Assembly (NCBI GenBank): GCA_030529125.1
Contig: JAUMXP010000002.1
Location: forward strand, 1-26,862
Reading direction: 5' to 3'
DNA: 26,862 nucleotides
Origin: Eubacteriales bacterium
GTDB lineage: Bacteria > Bacillota > Clostridia > Oscillospirales > Acutalibacteraceae
In this document: positions 15,081 through 21,646 of the stretch, one piece after another
Position numbering within the stretch: position 1 is the stretch's first letter
Layout: each line of letters begins with the position of its first letter
Notes under the pieces: generated by a model
Seen by the model: only the letters and a program-made list of their open reading frames with translations
Told to the model about the DNA's origin: nothing
The model's database searches: none
Position numbers and translations under genes: made by a program

Positions 15081-15365
15081 ATGTTATTATCGATTATTAC
15101 GACAGCTGTATGTTTTTTAGCTGCTATTCTGATGTTTTCTTCTTACTTTAAAGAGATTCCGTTGTTGCGCCCGCTTGCTATTTACCTGATATTTGAGGGT
15201 TGCGCTACTATGCTCACATATATTCTCTCTGACATCAACCCAACCAGCACATTAGGTGATGTTATCCAGCAAATAGGCACAATAGTTATAGTAATCTACT
15301 ACATCTTCGTTCTTCTTATGACTAAGAAAAAGTCAAAACGCAAGAAATCCAAGGAGGACAAGTAA
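15081..15365 (+). CDS. Small membrane protein, three hydrophobic segments, lysine-rich tail
   Basis: Unrecognised 94-residue protein. Hydrophobic segments lie at about 3-20, 28-48 and 63-80, followed by a highly basic tail, KKKSKRKKSKEDK, that should face the cytoplasm. A TTG 12 bases upstream was rejected because it overlaps GGAGG, which is placed five bases before the ATG at 15081. It shares a 1-base TAATG overlap with the next gene, another small membrane protein, so the two probably form a pair. A perfect consensus promoter suggests strong expression unless repressed. Function unknown. Confidence 0.8.
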   Translation: MLLSIITTAVCFLAAILMFSSYFKEIPLLRPLAIYLIFEGCATMLTYILSDINPTSTLGDVIQQIGTIVIVIYYIFVLLMTKKKSKRKKSKEDK

Positions 15366-15658
15366 TGCATTTTGAAAATTCCGGATATATCTACGGTGCA
15401 GCATGGCTGATAATTGCCATCTATCTGTTCTATCAGGCATTTAAAACTACTAAGTTCTTTTTCTTTTTAGCTTGTTTCTTCGTTTATCTTAGTACATGGT
15501 TTGTACTCGATGAAGTACTTACTGATGTAGATATGTTTGATGGCATCTATAACTGGATTTTCAGAGGTGTCGCAGTAGTAGTTCTCATCGTTTGTATTGC
15601 AGTTTATTTTCTGCACAAAAGAAAACAGGACGCAGAATTCGAAAATTATGACGAGTGA
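15365..15658 (+). CDS. Small membrane protein, partner of the preceding gene
   Basis: Unrecognised 97-residue protein with three hydrophobic segments (about 9-26, 30-50 and 67-86), a Phe-rich second segment (FFFFLACFFVYL), and a charged C-terminus, HKRKQDAEFENYDE. The start ATG overlaps the preceding stop by one base; AAGGAGG lies nine bases upstream, inside the preceding gene. The similar size and topology of the two proteins suggests that they work together, possibly as a complex, but sequence similarity between them is not obvious. An imperfect hairpin follows the stop but lacks a T-run. Confidence 0.8.
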   Translation: MHFENSGYIYGAAWLIIAIYLFYQAFKTTKFFFFLACFFVYLSTWFVLDEVLTDVDMFDGIYNWIFRGVAVVVLIVCIAVYFLHKRKQDAEFENYDE

Positions 15659-15798
15659 TTTAGCTTGCAAATCCGCTTACGCTCCTATTTTTTGGAAGCG
15701 TATTTGTGTGTGTAGTAAAAATCATCACAATATCTTGTGATTTGTGGCACGCGCTGTGGTTTTATTGCAAAAAAATCGCTTTATTTTTAATAAAATGC

Positions 15799-15827
15799 TT
15801 GCATTTTTGATGCATTAATGTTATTAT
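15799..15827 (+). promoter_or_regulatory. Promoter of rpsT
   Basis: -35 TTGCAT (15799-15804) and -10 TATTAT (15822-15827) with a 17-base spacer, about 35 bases upstream of the rpsT start. The -35 box lies in a perfect inverted repeat, AAAATGC/GCATTTT with a TT centre (15792-15807). Confidence 0.6.
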
Positions 15828-15862
15828 ACCACTATATGACCGTAAATTAAGGAGGTGGGACA

Positions 15863-16123
15863 ATGCCAAATATTAAATCAGCAAAGAAGCGCGTTAAGGT
15901 TATCGCAACTAAGACAGCTCAGAACAAAGCTACTAAGAGTGCTCTCAAAACAGCTGTAAAGAAAGCATACGTTGCTGTCGATACTAACGCTGACAACAAG
16001 GCTGAGGCAGTTCGTCTTGCTATCAAGAAGATCGACAAGGCTGCAGCTAAAGGTATCATGCACAAGAACACTGCTGCAAGAAGCAAGGCTTCTCTCATGA
16101 AGAGACTCAACGCATCAGCATAA
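15863..16123 (+). CDS. rpsT: 30S ribosomal protein S20
   Basis: Small basic protein that binds 16S rRNA during 30S assembly. The 86-residue product has the family start MPNIKSAKKRVKV and the conserved end KAAAKGIMHKNTAARSKASLMKRL. The start has GGAGGTG six bases upstream. It is monocistronic: a promoter lies directly upstream and an intrinsic terminator 23 bases after the stop. Confidence 0.98.
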   Translation: MPNIKSAKKRVKVIATKTAQNKATKSALKTAVKKAYVAVDTNADNKAEAVRLAIKKIDKAAAKGIMHKNTAARSKASLMKRLNASA

Positions 16124-16146
16124 TTAGCGTTAATAATGACGACCTT

Positions 16147-16175
16147 AAAAGCAGAGCGCACGCCCTGCTTTTTTT
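16147..16175 (+). terminator. Intrinsic terminator of rpsT
   Basis: AAAAGCAG (16147-16154) pairs with CTGCTTTT (16165-16172) around a 10-base loop; the T-run continues to 16175. Confidence 0.85.
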
Positions 16176-16182
16176 GTTTTAT

Positions 16183-16317
16183 CTAAGCGCCGAGGCTCGG
16201 AACCCTCAAAAAGTCGAGTGCGAGATGGGACTGCTATAAGGACACGAAGTGTCCGCATAGTGGTTAATCGAGTACGTGGACTTTTGAGGATCAGCGCAGC
16301 ACTACGAGGCGTGATAT
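16183..16317. repeat. Structured repeat unit 1
   Basis: Begins with CTAAGCGCCGAGGCTCG, which recurs identically at 16471, and ends with CGAGGCGTGATAT (16305-16317), which recurs identically at 16457. Inside, CCTCAAAAAGTC (16204-16215) pairs with GACTTTTGAGG (16279-16289). ACTGCTAT (16230-16237) pairs with ATAGTGGT (16257-16264) using two G-U pairs, and GGACAC/GTGTCC (16240-16254) forms the apical hairpin. No coding potential is credible. The 543-base gap between rpsT and the next gene (16124-16666) is mostly taken up by this unit and the two that follow. Confidence 0.75.
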
Positions 16318-16469
16318 TAAGCGCCGAGCGTTCGAGCCTTTCAAATCTCGAAGTGACCGAAGTCACGCGGTTAAAAAATCAAAGAGAAAATTTATTCTTT
16401 GATTTTCAGCAAGTGACAGAGGAACAGTGGAGATTTGGAAGAGATGCGAGAACGTGCGAGGCGTGATAT
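16318..16469. repeat. Structured repeat unit 2
   Basis: Same borders as unit 1: it starts TAAGCGCCGAG and ends CGAGGCGTGATAT (16457-16469). CTTTCAAATCTC (16338-16349) pairs with GAGATTTGGAAG (16430-16441), 12 base pairs with one G-U. Two internal hairpins are perfect: GTGAC/GTCAC with a CGAA loop (16353-16366), and AAAATCAAAGA/TCTTTGATTTT (16375-16406). The arms differ in sequence from unit 1 but the fold is kept. Confidence 0.75.
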
Positions 16470-16470
16470 A

Positions 16471-16502
16471 CTAAGCGCCGAGGCTCGTAGCCTTTCAAAT
16501 CT
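16471..16502. repeat. Truncated repeat unit 3 (left end only)
   Basis: The 17-base left border is identical to unit 1, followed by AGCCTTTCAAATCT identical to unit 2 (16335-16348). No right border or pairing arm is found before the next promoter, so this copy appears truncated. The rest of the gap to 16600 shows no recognisable element. Confidence 0.65.
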
Positions 16503-16603
16503 TAACAAGGAGTCTGCATTGCCGCAGTTGATAAAGTCAAGGATACTACTACGTTTTCGCTATATACATAGTCAACTGACTACATAACTTGAGAATAAAT
16601 TAG

Positions 16604-16632
16604 TTGACTTTTGAAATAATAACTGTTATTAT
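16604..16632 (+). promoter_or_regulatory. Promoter of the 50-residue membrane protein gene
   Basis: -35 TTGACT (16604-16609) and -10 TATTAT (16627-16632), 17-base spacer. The -35 box lies in the right arm of an inverted repeat, AGTCAACT/AGTTGACT (16570-16577 and 16602-16609). Confidence 0.65.
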
Positions 16633-16633
16633 T
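16615..16633. promoter_or_regulatory. Perfect 19-base palindrome over spacer and -10, candidate operator
   Basis: AATAATAAC (16615-16623) and GTTATTATT (16625-16633) flank a single central T. The 9-1-9 form and A/T-rich sequence resemble boxes bound by Fur/PerR-type regulators, but it does not match a consensus I can assign. Confidence 0.5.
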
Positions 16634-16666
16634 CTATATATAGAAATTTTGTGTGGAGGCATTGCT

Positions 16667-16819
16667 ATGGAGAAGAAAAGTAAGTTAGGTTGGATAATCT
16701 TTATCGTTTCTGCTGTTGCTGCTATTACAGCTGCAGTTACTGCTTTCTTAGTAGTTAAGGAAAAGAAAAAGAAAAACGAAGCAGAGCTCGAAGAGTATCT
16801 CGATTGTTCAATCCAGTAA
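16667..16819 (+). CDS. Small single-span membrane protein
   Basis: A 50-residue protein: short basic N-terminus (MEKKSKLG), one hydrophobic, Ala/Val-rich span (about 9-30), then a KEKKKKNEAELEEYL cytoplasmic helix. The topology is therefore ambiguous but probably N-out or a hairpin anchor. The ATG is preceded by GGAGG six bases upstream; frames open further upstream but without a ribosome binding site. It has its own promoter with a palindrome, and an intrinsic terminator downstream, so it is a stand-alone gene. No family is recognised. Confidence 0.7.
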   Translation: MEKKSKLGWIIFIVSAVAAITAAVTAFLVVKEKKKKNEAELEEYLDCSIQ

Positions 16820-16859
16820 GGCACGCCTGTTTTCAGAGGCGTAGCTTTGCTGTGCCTTA
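16817..16859 (+). other. Two-tier stem-loop starting at the stop codon of the small gene
   Basis: TAAGGCAC (16817-16824, including the stop codon) pairs with GTGCCTTA (16852-16859), and inside it ACGCCT pairs with AGGCGT around an 8-base loop. No T-run follows, so it is not itself a terminator. Confidence 0.5.
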
Positions 16860-16877
16860 GTAACAACCATATAACAT

Positions 16878-16907
16878 AAACCCGTATCTTGTGATACGGG
16901 TTTTTTT
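16878..16907 (+). terminator. Intrinsic terminator between the small gene and spoVAE
   Basis: AAACCCGTATC (16878-16888) pairs perfectly with GATACGGGTTT (16893-16903) around TTGT, with a T-run to 16907. On the minus strand the U-run is broken (TTTATGTTA), so it may also act weakly for spoVAE. Confidence 0.92.
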
Positions 16908-16918
16908 ATGCTCTTTTT

Positions 16919-17272
16919 TTACTTTTCTTTTGATTTGCTGAGTAGACTTGCTATAAGACCGAACACTATAGCCGCCGTAATTCCCGTAGCACCTGCTATC
17001 AATCCGCCACTTAATACTCCCAGTATCCCATGCTGGTCTACTGCGGTTTTTACTCCTTGTGCCATCAGATGGCCAAACCCACACAGCGGAACTGTTGCCC
17101 CTGCTCCTGCAAAATCTACGATAGGCTGATAAAGCGAAAGTGCAGAAACAAAAACACCTGTCACCACGTAACCTGTCAGAATTCGTGCAGGGGTCAGTTT
17201 TGTTTTATCAATCAGCAACTGACCAACTAAACAAATCGCCCCTCCTACCAAAAATGCGTAAAAATACTGCAT
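16919..17272 (-). CDS. spoVAE: Stage V sporulation protein AE (SpoVAEb type)
   Basis: Membrane component of the SpoVA channel that moves dipicolinic acid-calcium into the forespore and out on germination. The 117-residue product closely fits SpoVAEb: an N-terminal YAFLVGGAICLVGQLLIDK segment, LTPARILTGYVV, the diagnostic FAGAGATVPLCGFGHLMAQGV at about 54-74, and a last hydrophobic segment ending in a basic tail. About four membrane spans are visible. The start has GGAG eight bases upstream. In spore formers spoVAE normally sits with spoVAC and spoVAD; neither is in this window. The gene diverges from rnfC. No clear forespore promoter could be assigned. Confidence 0.92.
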   Translation of the reverse strand: MQYFYAFLVGGAICLVGQLLIDKTKLTPARILTGYVVTGVFVSALSLYQPIVDFAGAGATVPLCGFGHLMAQGVKTAVDQHGILGVLSGGLIAGATGITAAIVFGLIASLLSKSKEK

Positions 17273-17344
17273 ATAGTCATCTCCAGCACTGTTTTTTAGT
17301 ATTTATATACCATATTATTGCACTTAATTTGTCTGTTATTCACA

Positions 17345-17373
17345 TTGAAACTTTTGCCGAAAAATGATATTCT
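17345..17373 (+). promoter_or_regulatory. Promoter of the rnf operon
   Basis: -35 TTGAAA (17345-17350) and -10 TATTCT (17368-17373) with a 17-base spacer. A perfect 12-base palindrome, ATTCTATAGAAT (17369-17380), overlaps the -10 box and the likely start site, and could be an operator. The leader to rnfC is about 45 bases. Confidence 0.6.
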
Positions 17374-17425
17374 ATAGAATGAGTTAATTTTTTATTTTCA
17401 CAACTTTTGTAAAGGGGTTTTTGAT

Positions 17426-18793
17426 ATGGAAACAAAACTTACTTTCCCTAAAAAACCGTACCGCACACATGGCGGCGTACATGTACCACACCGCAAAAAC
17501 ACAGCGTGCAGACCTAGTGTAGAAATGCCTGCTCCAAGCAGCGTTACTATCACCATGTCACAGCATATTGGTGCTCCATGTAAACCTGTAGTTAAAGTAG
17601 GCGACACAGTCGCTGTAGGTCAGGTTATCGGTAACAGCGACGCATACGTCAGCGCACCTATCCACAGCTCTGTTTCAGGTACAGTTAAGAAAATTGATAA
17701 AATCACAGCAGCAGACGGCTCTAAAGTAGACGCTATCACTATTGAGTCTGATGGCGAGATGCGTTTGTTTGAAGGAATCAAACCTCCTGTGGTTGAAAAC
17801 CTGTCTGACTTGCTCAAAGCTACCAGAGAGAGTGGTCTGGTTGGTTTAGGCGGTGCGGGTTTCCCTGCTCACGTCAAGCTGAACATCCCACCTGATAAGG
17901 ACGTAGATACACTCATCATCAACGTAGCTGAGTGTGAGCCGTACATAACCGCTGACCACTGCGAGGTTCTCGAAAACTCATGGCATATTATGAGCGGTGT
18001 CTATGCGCTTAAAGAGATTCTGAATCTTAAGCGCGTTATCATTGGTGTTGAGGATAACAAGCCTGACGCTATTAAAGTACTCAAAGATATTGCTGACAAT
18101 GAGGTAGACAAATATGACGAGGTAAGAATTCTTCCTCTAAAAGCCTCATATCCTTTCGGTGCTGAAAAAGTTCTGATCAAAGCTTGCACTAACCGCACTG
18201 TTCCTATGGGCAAGCTCCCAAGCGATGCAGGTTGTATCGTAATGAACGTTGCATCAATAGCATTCCTAGCTGAATATCTGAAAACAGGTATCCCGCTTAC
18301 TAAAAAGCGTGTCACAATAGATGGCGATGCTATCAAGAATCCACAGAACGTTATCGTTCCTATAGGCACTTCTGTCAAAGAAGTTATAGACTTCACAGGC
18401 GGATATAAAACTGAAGTCAAAAAGCTGATCATGGGTGGTCCGATGATGGGCGCTGCTGTCAGCGATGACTCGCTGTTTATTGCTAAACAAAACAACGCAG
18501 TTCTTGCTTTCTCAGAGAAAGAAGCAAAACTCAGAGAGCCATCAGCGTGTATCCGTTGCGGTCGTTGCGTAAACGCTTGTCCTATGAAGCTTGTACCACC
18601 TAATATCACAACAGCTGTCAACGCTAAAGACGTGAGCGCAATGCTCAGTGCTGACATTCTCAACTGTATGGAGTGTGGCTGCTGTGCTTATGTGTGCCCT
18701 GCTCACAGACATTTAGTAAATAATATCAAACTCGGAAAACAGATTATTACTAACGAAAAGAAAAGACAGATTCCACTGAAGGAGGGTAAGTAA
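17426..18793 (+). CDS. rnfC: Rnf complex subunit RnfC
   Basis: Peripheral subunit of the Rnf ferredoxin:NAD+ oxidoreductase; it holds the NAD(H) and FMN site on the cytoplasmic side. The 455-residue product has an N-terminal barrel-sandwich part (about 25-110), the nucleotide-binding signature GLGGAGFP (140-147), AECEPYITAD (168-177), a SLBB-like region (about 290-350), and two [4Fe-4S] motifs: C375, C378, C381, C385 and C414, C417, C420, C424. The start has AAAGGGG upstream. First gene of rnfCDGEAB; its stop overlaps the rnfD start by one base. Confidence 0.97.
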   Translation: METKLTFPKKPYRTHGGVHVPHRKNTACRPSVEMPAPSSVTITMSQHIGAPCKPVVKVGDTVAVGQVIGNSDAYVSAPIHSSVSGTVKKIDKITAADGSKVDAITIESDGEMRLFEGIKPPVVENLSDLLKATRESGLVGLGGAGFPAHVKLNIPPDKDVDTLIINVAECEPYITADHCEVLENSWHIMSGVYALKEILNLKRVIIGVEDNKPDAIKVLKDIADNEVDKYDEVRILPLKASYPFGAEKVLIKACTNRTVPMGKLPSDAGCIVMNVASIAFLAEYLKTGIPLTKKRVTIDGDAIKNPQNVIVPIGTSVKEVIDFTGGYKTEVKKLIMGGPMMGAAVSDDSLFIAKQNNAVLAFSEKEAKLREPSACIRCGRCVNACPMKLVPPNITTAVNAKDVSAMLSADILNCMECGCCAYVCPAHRHLVNNIKLGKQIITNEKKRQIPLKEGK

Positions 18794-19737
18794 TGGATAA
18801 TAAATTATATGTTTCATCTTCCCCACACTTCCGCTCTAACTCCTCTACCACTAAAATCATGCTTGATGTTATTATCGCACTCATCCCTGCGAGCATAGCG
18901 TCAATCGTTTTCTTTGGTATTAGAAGTCTTGTATTAATCTCAACTTGCGTAGCTACATGTCTTTTATGCGAATATTTATCGCGTAAAATTTTAAAGCGTG
19001 ATAACACCATCAGCGATTTATCCGCCGTTGTAACAGGTTTACTGTTAGCACTCAACCTACCTGTAACACTCAACCCGTTTATTGCGATGTTCGGCTGTGT
19101 TGTTGCTATCGTTGTGGTTAAGCAGATGTTCGGCGGTATCGGCATGAACTTCGTTAACCCTGCTATTGCAGCACGTATTGTCCTCTTTGTATCTTTCCCT
19201 ACTGCTATGACGAAATGGGCAGATCCATTCTTCTATGCAAAAGATGCTGTCGACAGCGTTGCATCCGCTACACCGCTTGTTGCTGAAAACGGTGCTTACT
19301 CCTATGTGGATTTACTTATAGGTAACTGTAGCGGTTCTCTGGGTGAGACCTGCGCTATAGCACTTTTACTCGGCGGTGTTTACCTTGTATTAAGAAAGGT
19401 TATTTCTCCTATTATCCCATGTGTATATATTGCGACTTCTGCTTTGCTCTCACTCATACTTGGTCAGGATCCGCTCTATCAGGTTATGTCCGGCGGTTTG
19501 CTACTCGGTGCTATCTTTATGGCTACTGACTACACTACATCTCCTATCACAAAATGGGGCAAGGTTATATTTGCTGTAGGCTGCGGTGTGTTGACTATAC
19601 TGCTTAGAACATACTCAAACATGCCTGAGGGTGTATCGTTCTCGATCATTCTGATGAACATTCTTGTTCCGCTTATTGAGAAAGCAACTACCCCAAAAGC
19701 TTTCGGCAAAATTAAAAAAGCAAAGGGGGATAAATAA
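18793..19737 (+). CDS. rnfD: Rnf complex subunit RnfD
   Basis: Integral membrane subunit with covalently bound FMN, in the Rnf electron path. The 314-residue product has about nine hydrophobic segments. The flavin-attachment threonine is most likely T160 in SVASATPL; the usual Ser/Thr-Gly of the SGAT motif is here Ala-Ser, as the family can vary. VNPAIAARIVL (121-131) and MATDYTTSPITKWG (243-256) are further conserved blocks. It starts in a TAATG junction with rnfC and ends in one with rnfG. Attachment of FMN needs an ApbE-type transferase, not encoded in this window. Confidence 0.96.
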   Translation: MDNKLYVSSSPHFRSNSSTTKIMLDVIIALIPASIASIVFFGIRSLVLISTCVATCLLCEYLSRKILKRDNTISDLSAVVTGLLLALNLPVTLNPFIAMFGCVVAIVVVKQMFGGIGMNFVNPAIAARIVLFVSFPTAMTKWADPFFYAKDAVDSVASATPLVAENGAYSYVDLLIGNCSGSLGETCAIALLLGGVYLVLRKVISPIIPCVYIATSALLSLILGQDPLYQVMSGGLLLGAIFMATDYTTSPITKWGKVIFAVGCGVLTILLRTYSNMPEGVSFSIILMNILVPLIEKATTPKAFGKIKKAKGDK

Positions 19738-20309
19738 TGAAAAAGATGAATTTTAAATCTATCTTTATTCCTGTACTCTCTCTTTTCATCATCTGTGCTG
19801 TAATTGCTGCTGCGCTTGCGTTTACAAACGATATCACACAAGACAAAATTGCACAGAATAACGAACAGAAAAAAACAGCCTCAATGACTGTTGTATGTCC
19901 TGACGCTAAAAGTTTCGACGAAATCGTCCCTGAATCTCTGTACGCAGGCAAAGACGATAGCGGAAACATTGTCGGCTACGCTGTGTCTACTGTTTCATCC
20001 GCAGGCTACGGTGGTCAGATCAAGGTTATGACCGGTATTGACACAAACGGCGAAATAGTAGCTATTGATGTTTTCTACAACAGCGACGAAACACCTGGTC
20101 TTGGTCAGAATACATCTAACGAAAGCTTCACTAAGTCATTCAAAGGCTTAACTACATCACAGGATATTTTTGTTGACAAAGATTTCAGCGGTGAGGGTCA
20201 GAGTGTTGACTCTGTCACAGCAGCTACTATCAGCTCACGTGCTGTTGTTGACGCTGTAAATCAGGCATGTCAGCTCTATGAAGAAAACATAGCAGGAGGT
20301 GAGCAGTAA
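19737..20309 (+). CDS. rnfG: Rnf complex subunit RnfG
   Basis: Single-span subunit with a large domain on the outer side that carries covalent FMN. The 190-residue product has one N-terminal membrane helix (about 8-30) and an FMN-binding domain. DETPGLGQ (117-124) is the conserved middle motif. The flavinylation site is DSVTAATISS (158-167), with T164 the expected attachment residue. The Gly of the usual SGAT motif is Ala here. The gene is joined to rnfD and rnfE by TAATG overlaps at both ends. Confidence 0.96.
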   Translation: MKKMNFKSIFIPVLSLFIICAVIAAALAFTNDITQDKIAQNNEQKKTASMTVVCPDAKSFDEIVPESLYAGKDDSGNIVGYAVSTVSSAGYGGQIKVMTGIDTNGEIVAIDVFYNSDETPGLGQNTSNESFTKSFKGLTTSQDIFVDKDFSGEGQSVDSVTAATISSRAVVDAVNQACQLYEENIAGGEQ

Positions 20310-21022
20310 TGGCAAATAAAACATCTTATTTCAAGGAGTTTTCCAAAGGTATTATCAAAGAAAACCCTGTTTTATGTCTGGTGCTCGGTACCTGTCCTAC
20401 CCTAGCGGTTACTACCTCTGCTTTCAACGCTATCGGTATGGGTGTTGCCGCTACTGCAGTTTTAATGTGCTCAAACGCAGTTATCTCACTGCTTCGAAAA
20501 GTTATCCCTGACAAAGTGCGTATTCCTGCTTATATTACAATTATCGCAGGATTTGTTACTGTTGTTCAGATGCTTGTTAAAGCCTTTGCTCCTGCTATCG
20601 ACGAATCTCTGGGCATTTTCTTGCCGCTTATCGTTGTAAACTGCATTATCTTAGGCCGTGCTGAAATGTACGCAAGCAAAAACCCAGTTATTCCGAGTAT
20701 CTTAGACGGTCTTGGCATGGGTGTCGGCTTTACTGCGGCGCTCTTGTGCATGGGTATTATCCGAGAGCTGCTCGGCTCAGGTAGCATATTCGGCTTTGAA
20801 GTGCTCCCTATTCAGATTCTCATATTCATCCTGCCTCCAGGCGGTTTCTTTGTATTTGGTATACTCATTTACCTTGCTAACAAACTCAACACCAGAGCAG
20901 GCAAAGAAGTGGTGGAGAATCCATGTCACAGCTGTCCTCTGAGCCAAACCTGCAAAACAAGCTCTTTTGCTCAGTGCAAAAACGAAACAACAGACAAGGA
21001 GGTAACTGCTGATGTTAGTTAA
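20309..21022 (+). CDS. rnfE: Rnf complex subunit RnfE with cysteine-rich C-terminal tail
   Basis: Integral membrane subunit (six predicted spans) that with RnfA forms the ion-translocating core. C29 in LGTCPTLAVT and C112 in VNCIILGRAE correspond to the cysteines that, with two in RnfA, hold an intramembrane iron-sulfur site in NqrD/NqrE-type proteins. ENPVLCLVLG and SKNPVIPSILDGLGMGVGF are family signatures. After the last span, residues 195-237 form a soluble extension with C206, C209, C215 and C223 (CHSCPLSQTC then an isolated Cys), which may bind metal. The 3' end overlaps the rnfA start by 11 bases. Confidence 0.96.
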   Translation: MANKTSYFKEFSKGIIKENPVLCLVLGTCPTLAVTTSAFNAIGMGVAATAVLMCSNAVISLLRKVIPDKVRIPAYITIIAGFVTVVQMLVKAFAPAIDESLGIFLPLIVVNCIILGRAEMYASKNPVIPSILDGLGMGVGFTAALLCMGIIRELLGSGSIFGFEVLPIQILIFILPPGGFFVFGILIYLANKLNTRAGKEVVENPCHSCPLSQTCKTSSFAQCKNETTDKEVTADVS

Positions 21023-21635
21023 ATCCTTGGTCGCTGTATTCTTGGCAGCAATACTTACAGAAAACTACGTACTGAGCAAGTTTTTAGGTATATGTCCGTT
21101 CCTTGGCGTATCCAAAAAGCTCAACACAGCTGTCGGTATGAGTGTGGCTGTAACCTTCGTTATGGTACTTTCTACAGCTGTTACTTTCCCTATATATACA
21201 TACCTTTTGGTTCCATATGACCTTGAGTATCTGCAGACAATAGTATTTATCCTTATTATCGCAGGTCTTGTACAGCTAGTTGAGATTGTCCTCAAAAAGT
21301 ACATTCCTTCCCTGTACGAATCACTCGGTGTATACCTTCCGCTTATCACAACCAACTGTGCTATCTTAGGTGTTACTATGCTTGTACTTCAGAAAGTACA
21401 GACCACTACTGCGTATGAATACACCTTTGGTCATGCGCTAGTAAACGCTCTTGGTGCAGGTATAGGCTTCTTGGTAGCTATGGTTATGTTTGCGGGTGTC
21501 AGAACCCGACTCGAATCGGCTGATATTCCGAAATCTCTCAAAGGCTTGCCTATCACCTTAGTTGCTGCGTCTTTGGTAGCTCTCAGTTTCTTAGGCTTCT
21601 CGGGATTTGTAAATAATCTCATTCCATTTGCGTAA
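21012..21635 (+). CDS. rnfA: Rnf complex subunit RnfA
   Basis: Integral membrane partner of RnfE, 207 residues with six hydrophobic segments. TENYVLSKFLGICPFLGVS (16-34) and LPLITTNCAILGV (109-121) are conserved; C28 and C116 are the expected ligands of the intramembrane iron-sulfur centre shared with RnfE. The last segment, FLGFSGFV near the C-terminus, is also typical. The ribosome binding site AAGGAGG lies inside the rnfE coding end, and the coding regions overlap by 11 bases, so translation is probably coupled. rnfB follows after 11 bases. Confidence 0.97.
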   Translation: MLVKSLVAVFLAAILTENYVLSKFLGICPFLGVSKKLNTAVGMSVAVTFVMVLSTAVTFPIYTYLLVPYDLEYLQTIVFILIIAGLVQLVEIVLKKYIPSLYESLGVYLPLITTNCAILGVTMLVLQKVQTTTAYEYTFGHALVNALGAGIGFLVAMVMFAGVRTRLESADIPKSLKGLPITLVAASLVALSFLGFSGFVNNLIPFA

Positions 21636-21646
21636 GGAGGGCTAAT

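Noticed and set aside
15665..15706. Hairpin after the second small membrane gene as a terminator
   Set aside because: ACGCTCC/GGAAGCGT pairs with a bulge and no T-run follows; the evidence is too weak.
16145..16366. Minus-strand open frame of 73 codons over the rpsT terminator and repeat unit 1
   Set aside because: Arg- and Thr-rich product with no start signal, overlapping a terminator and repeats.
16218..16466. Open frame of 82 codons within the repeat region
   Set aside because: It runs through the hairpin repeats, has no ribosome binding site and a low-complexity, Arg-rich product; the structure of the repeats explains it.
16183..16502. Possible CRISPR array
   Set aside because: Only two or three unequal copies, internally paired and imperfect, with no short uniform repeat-spacer pattern and no cas genes.
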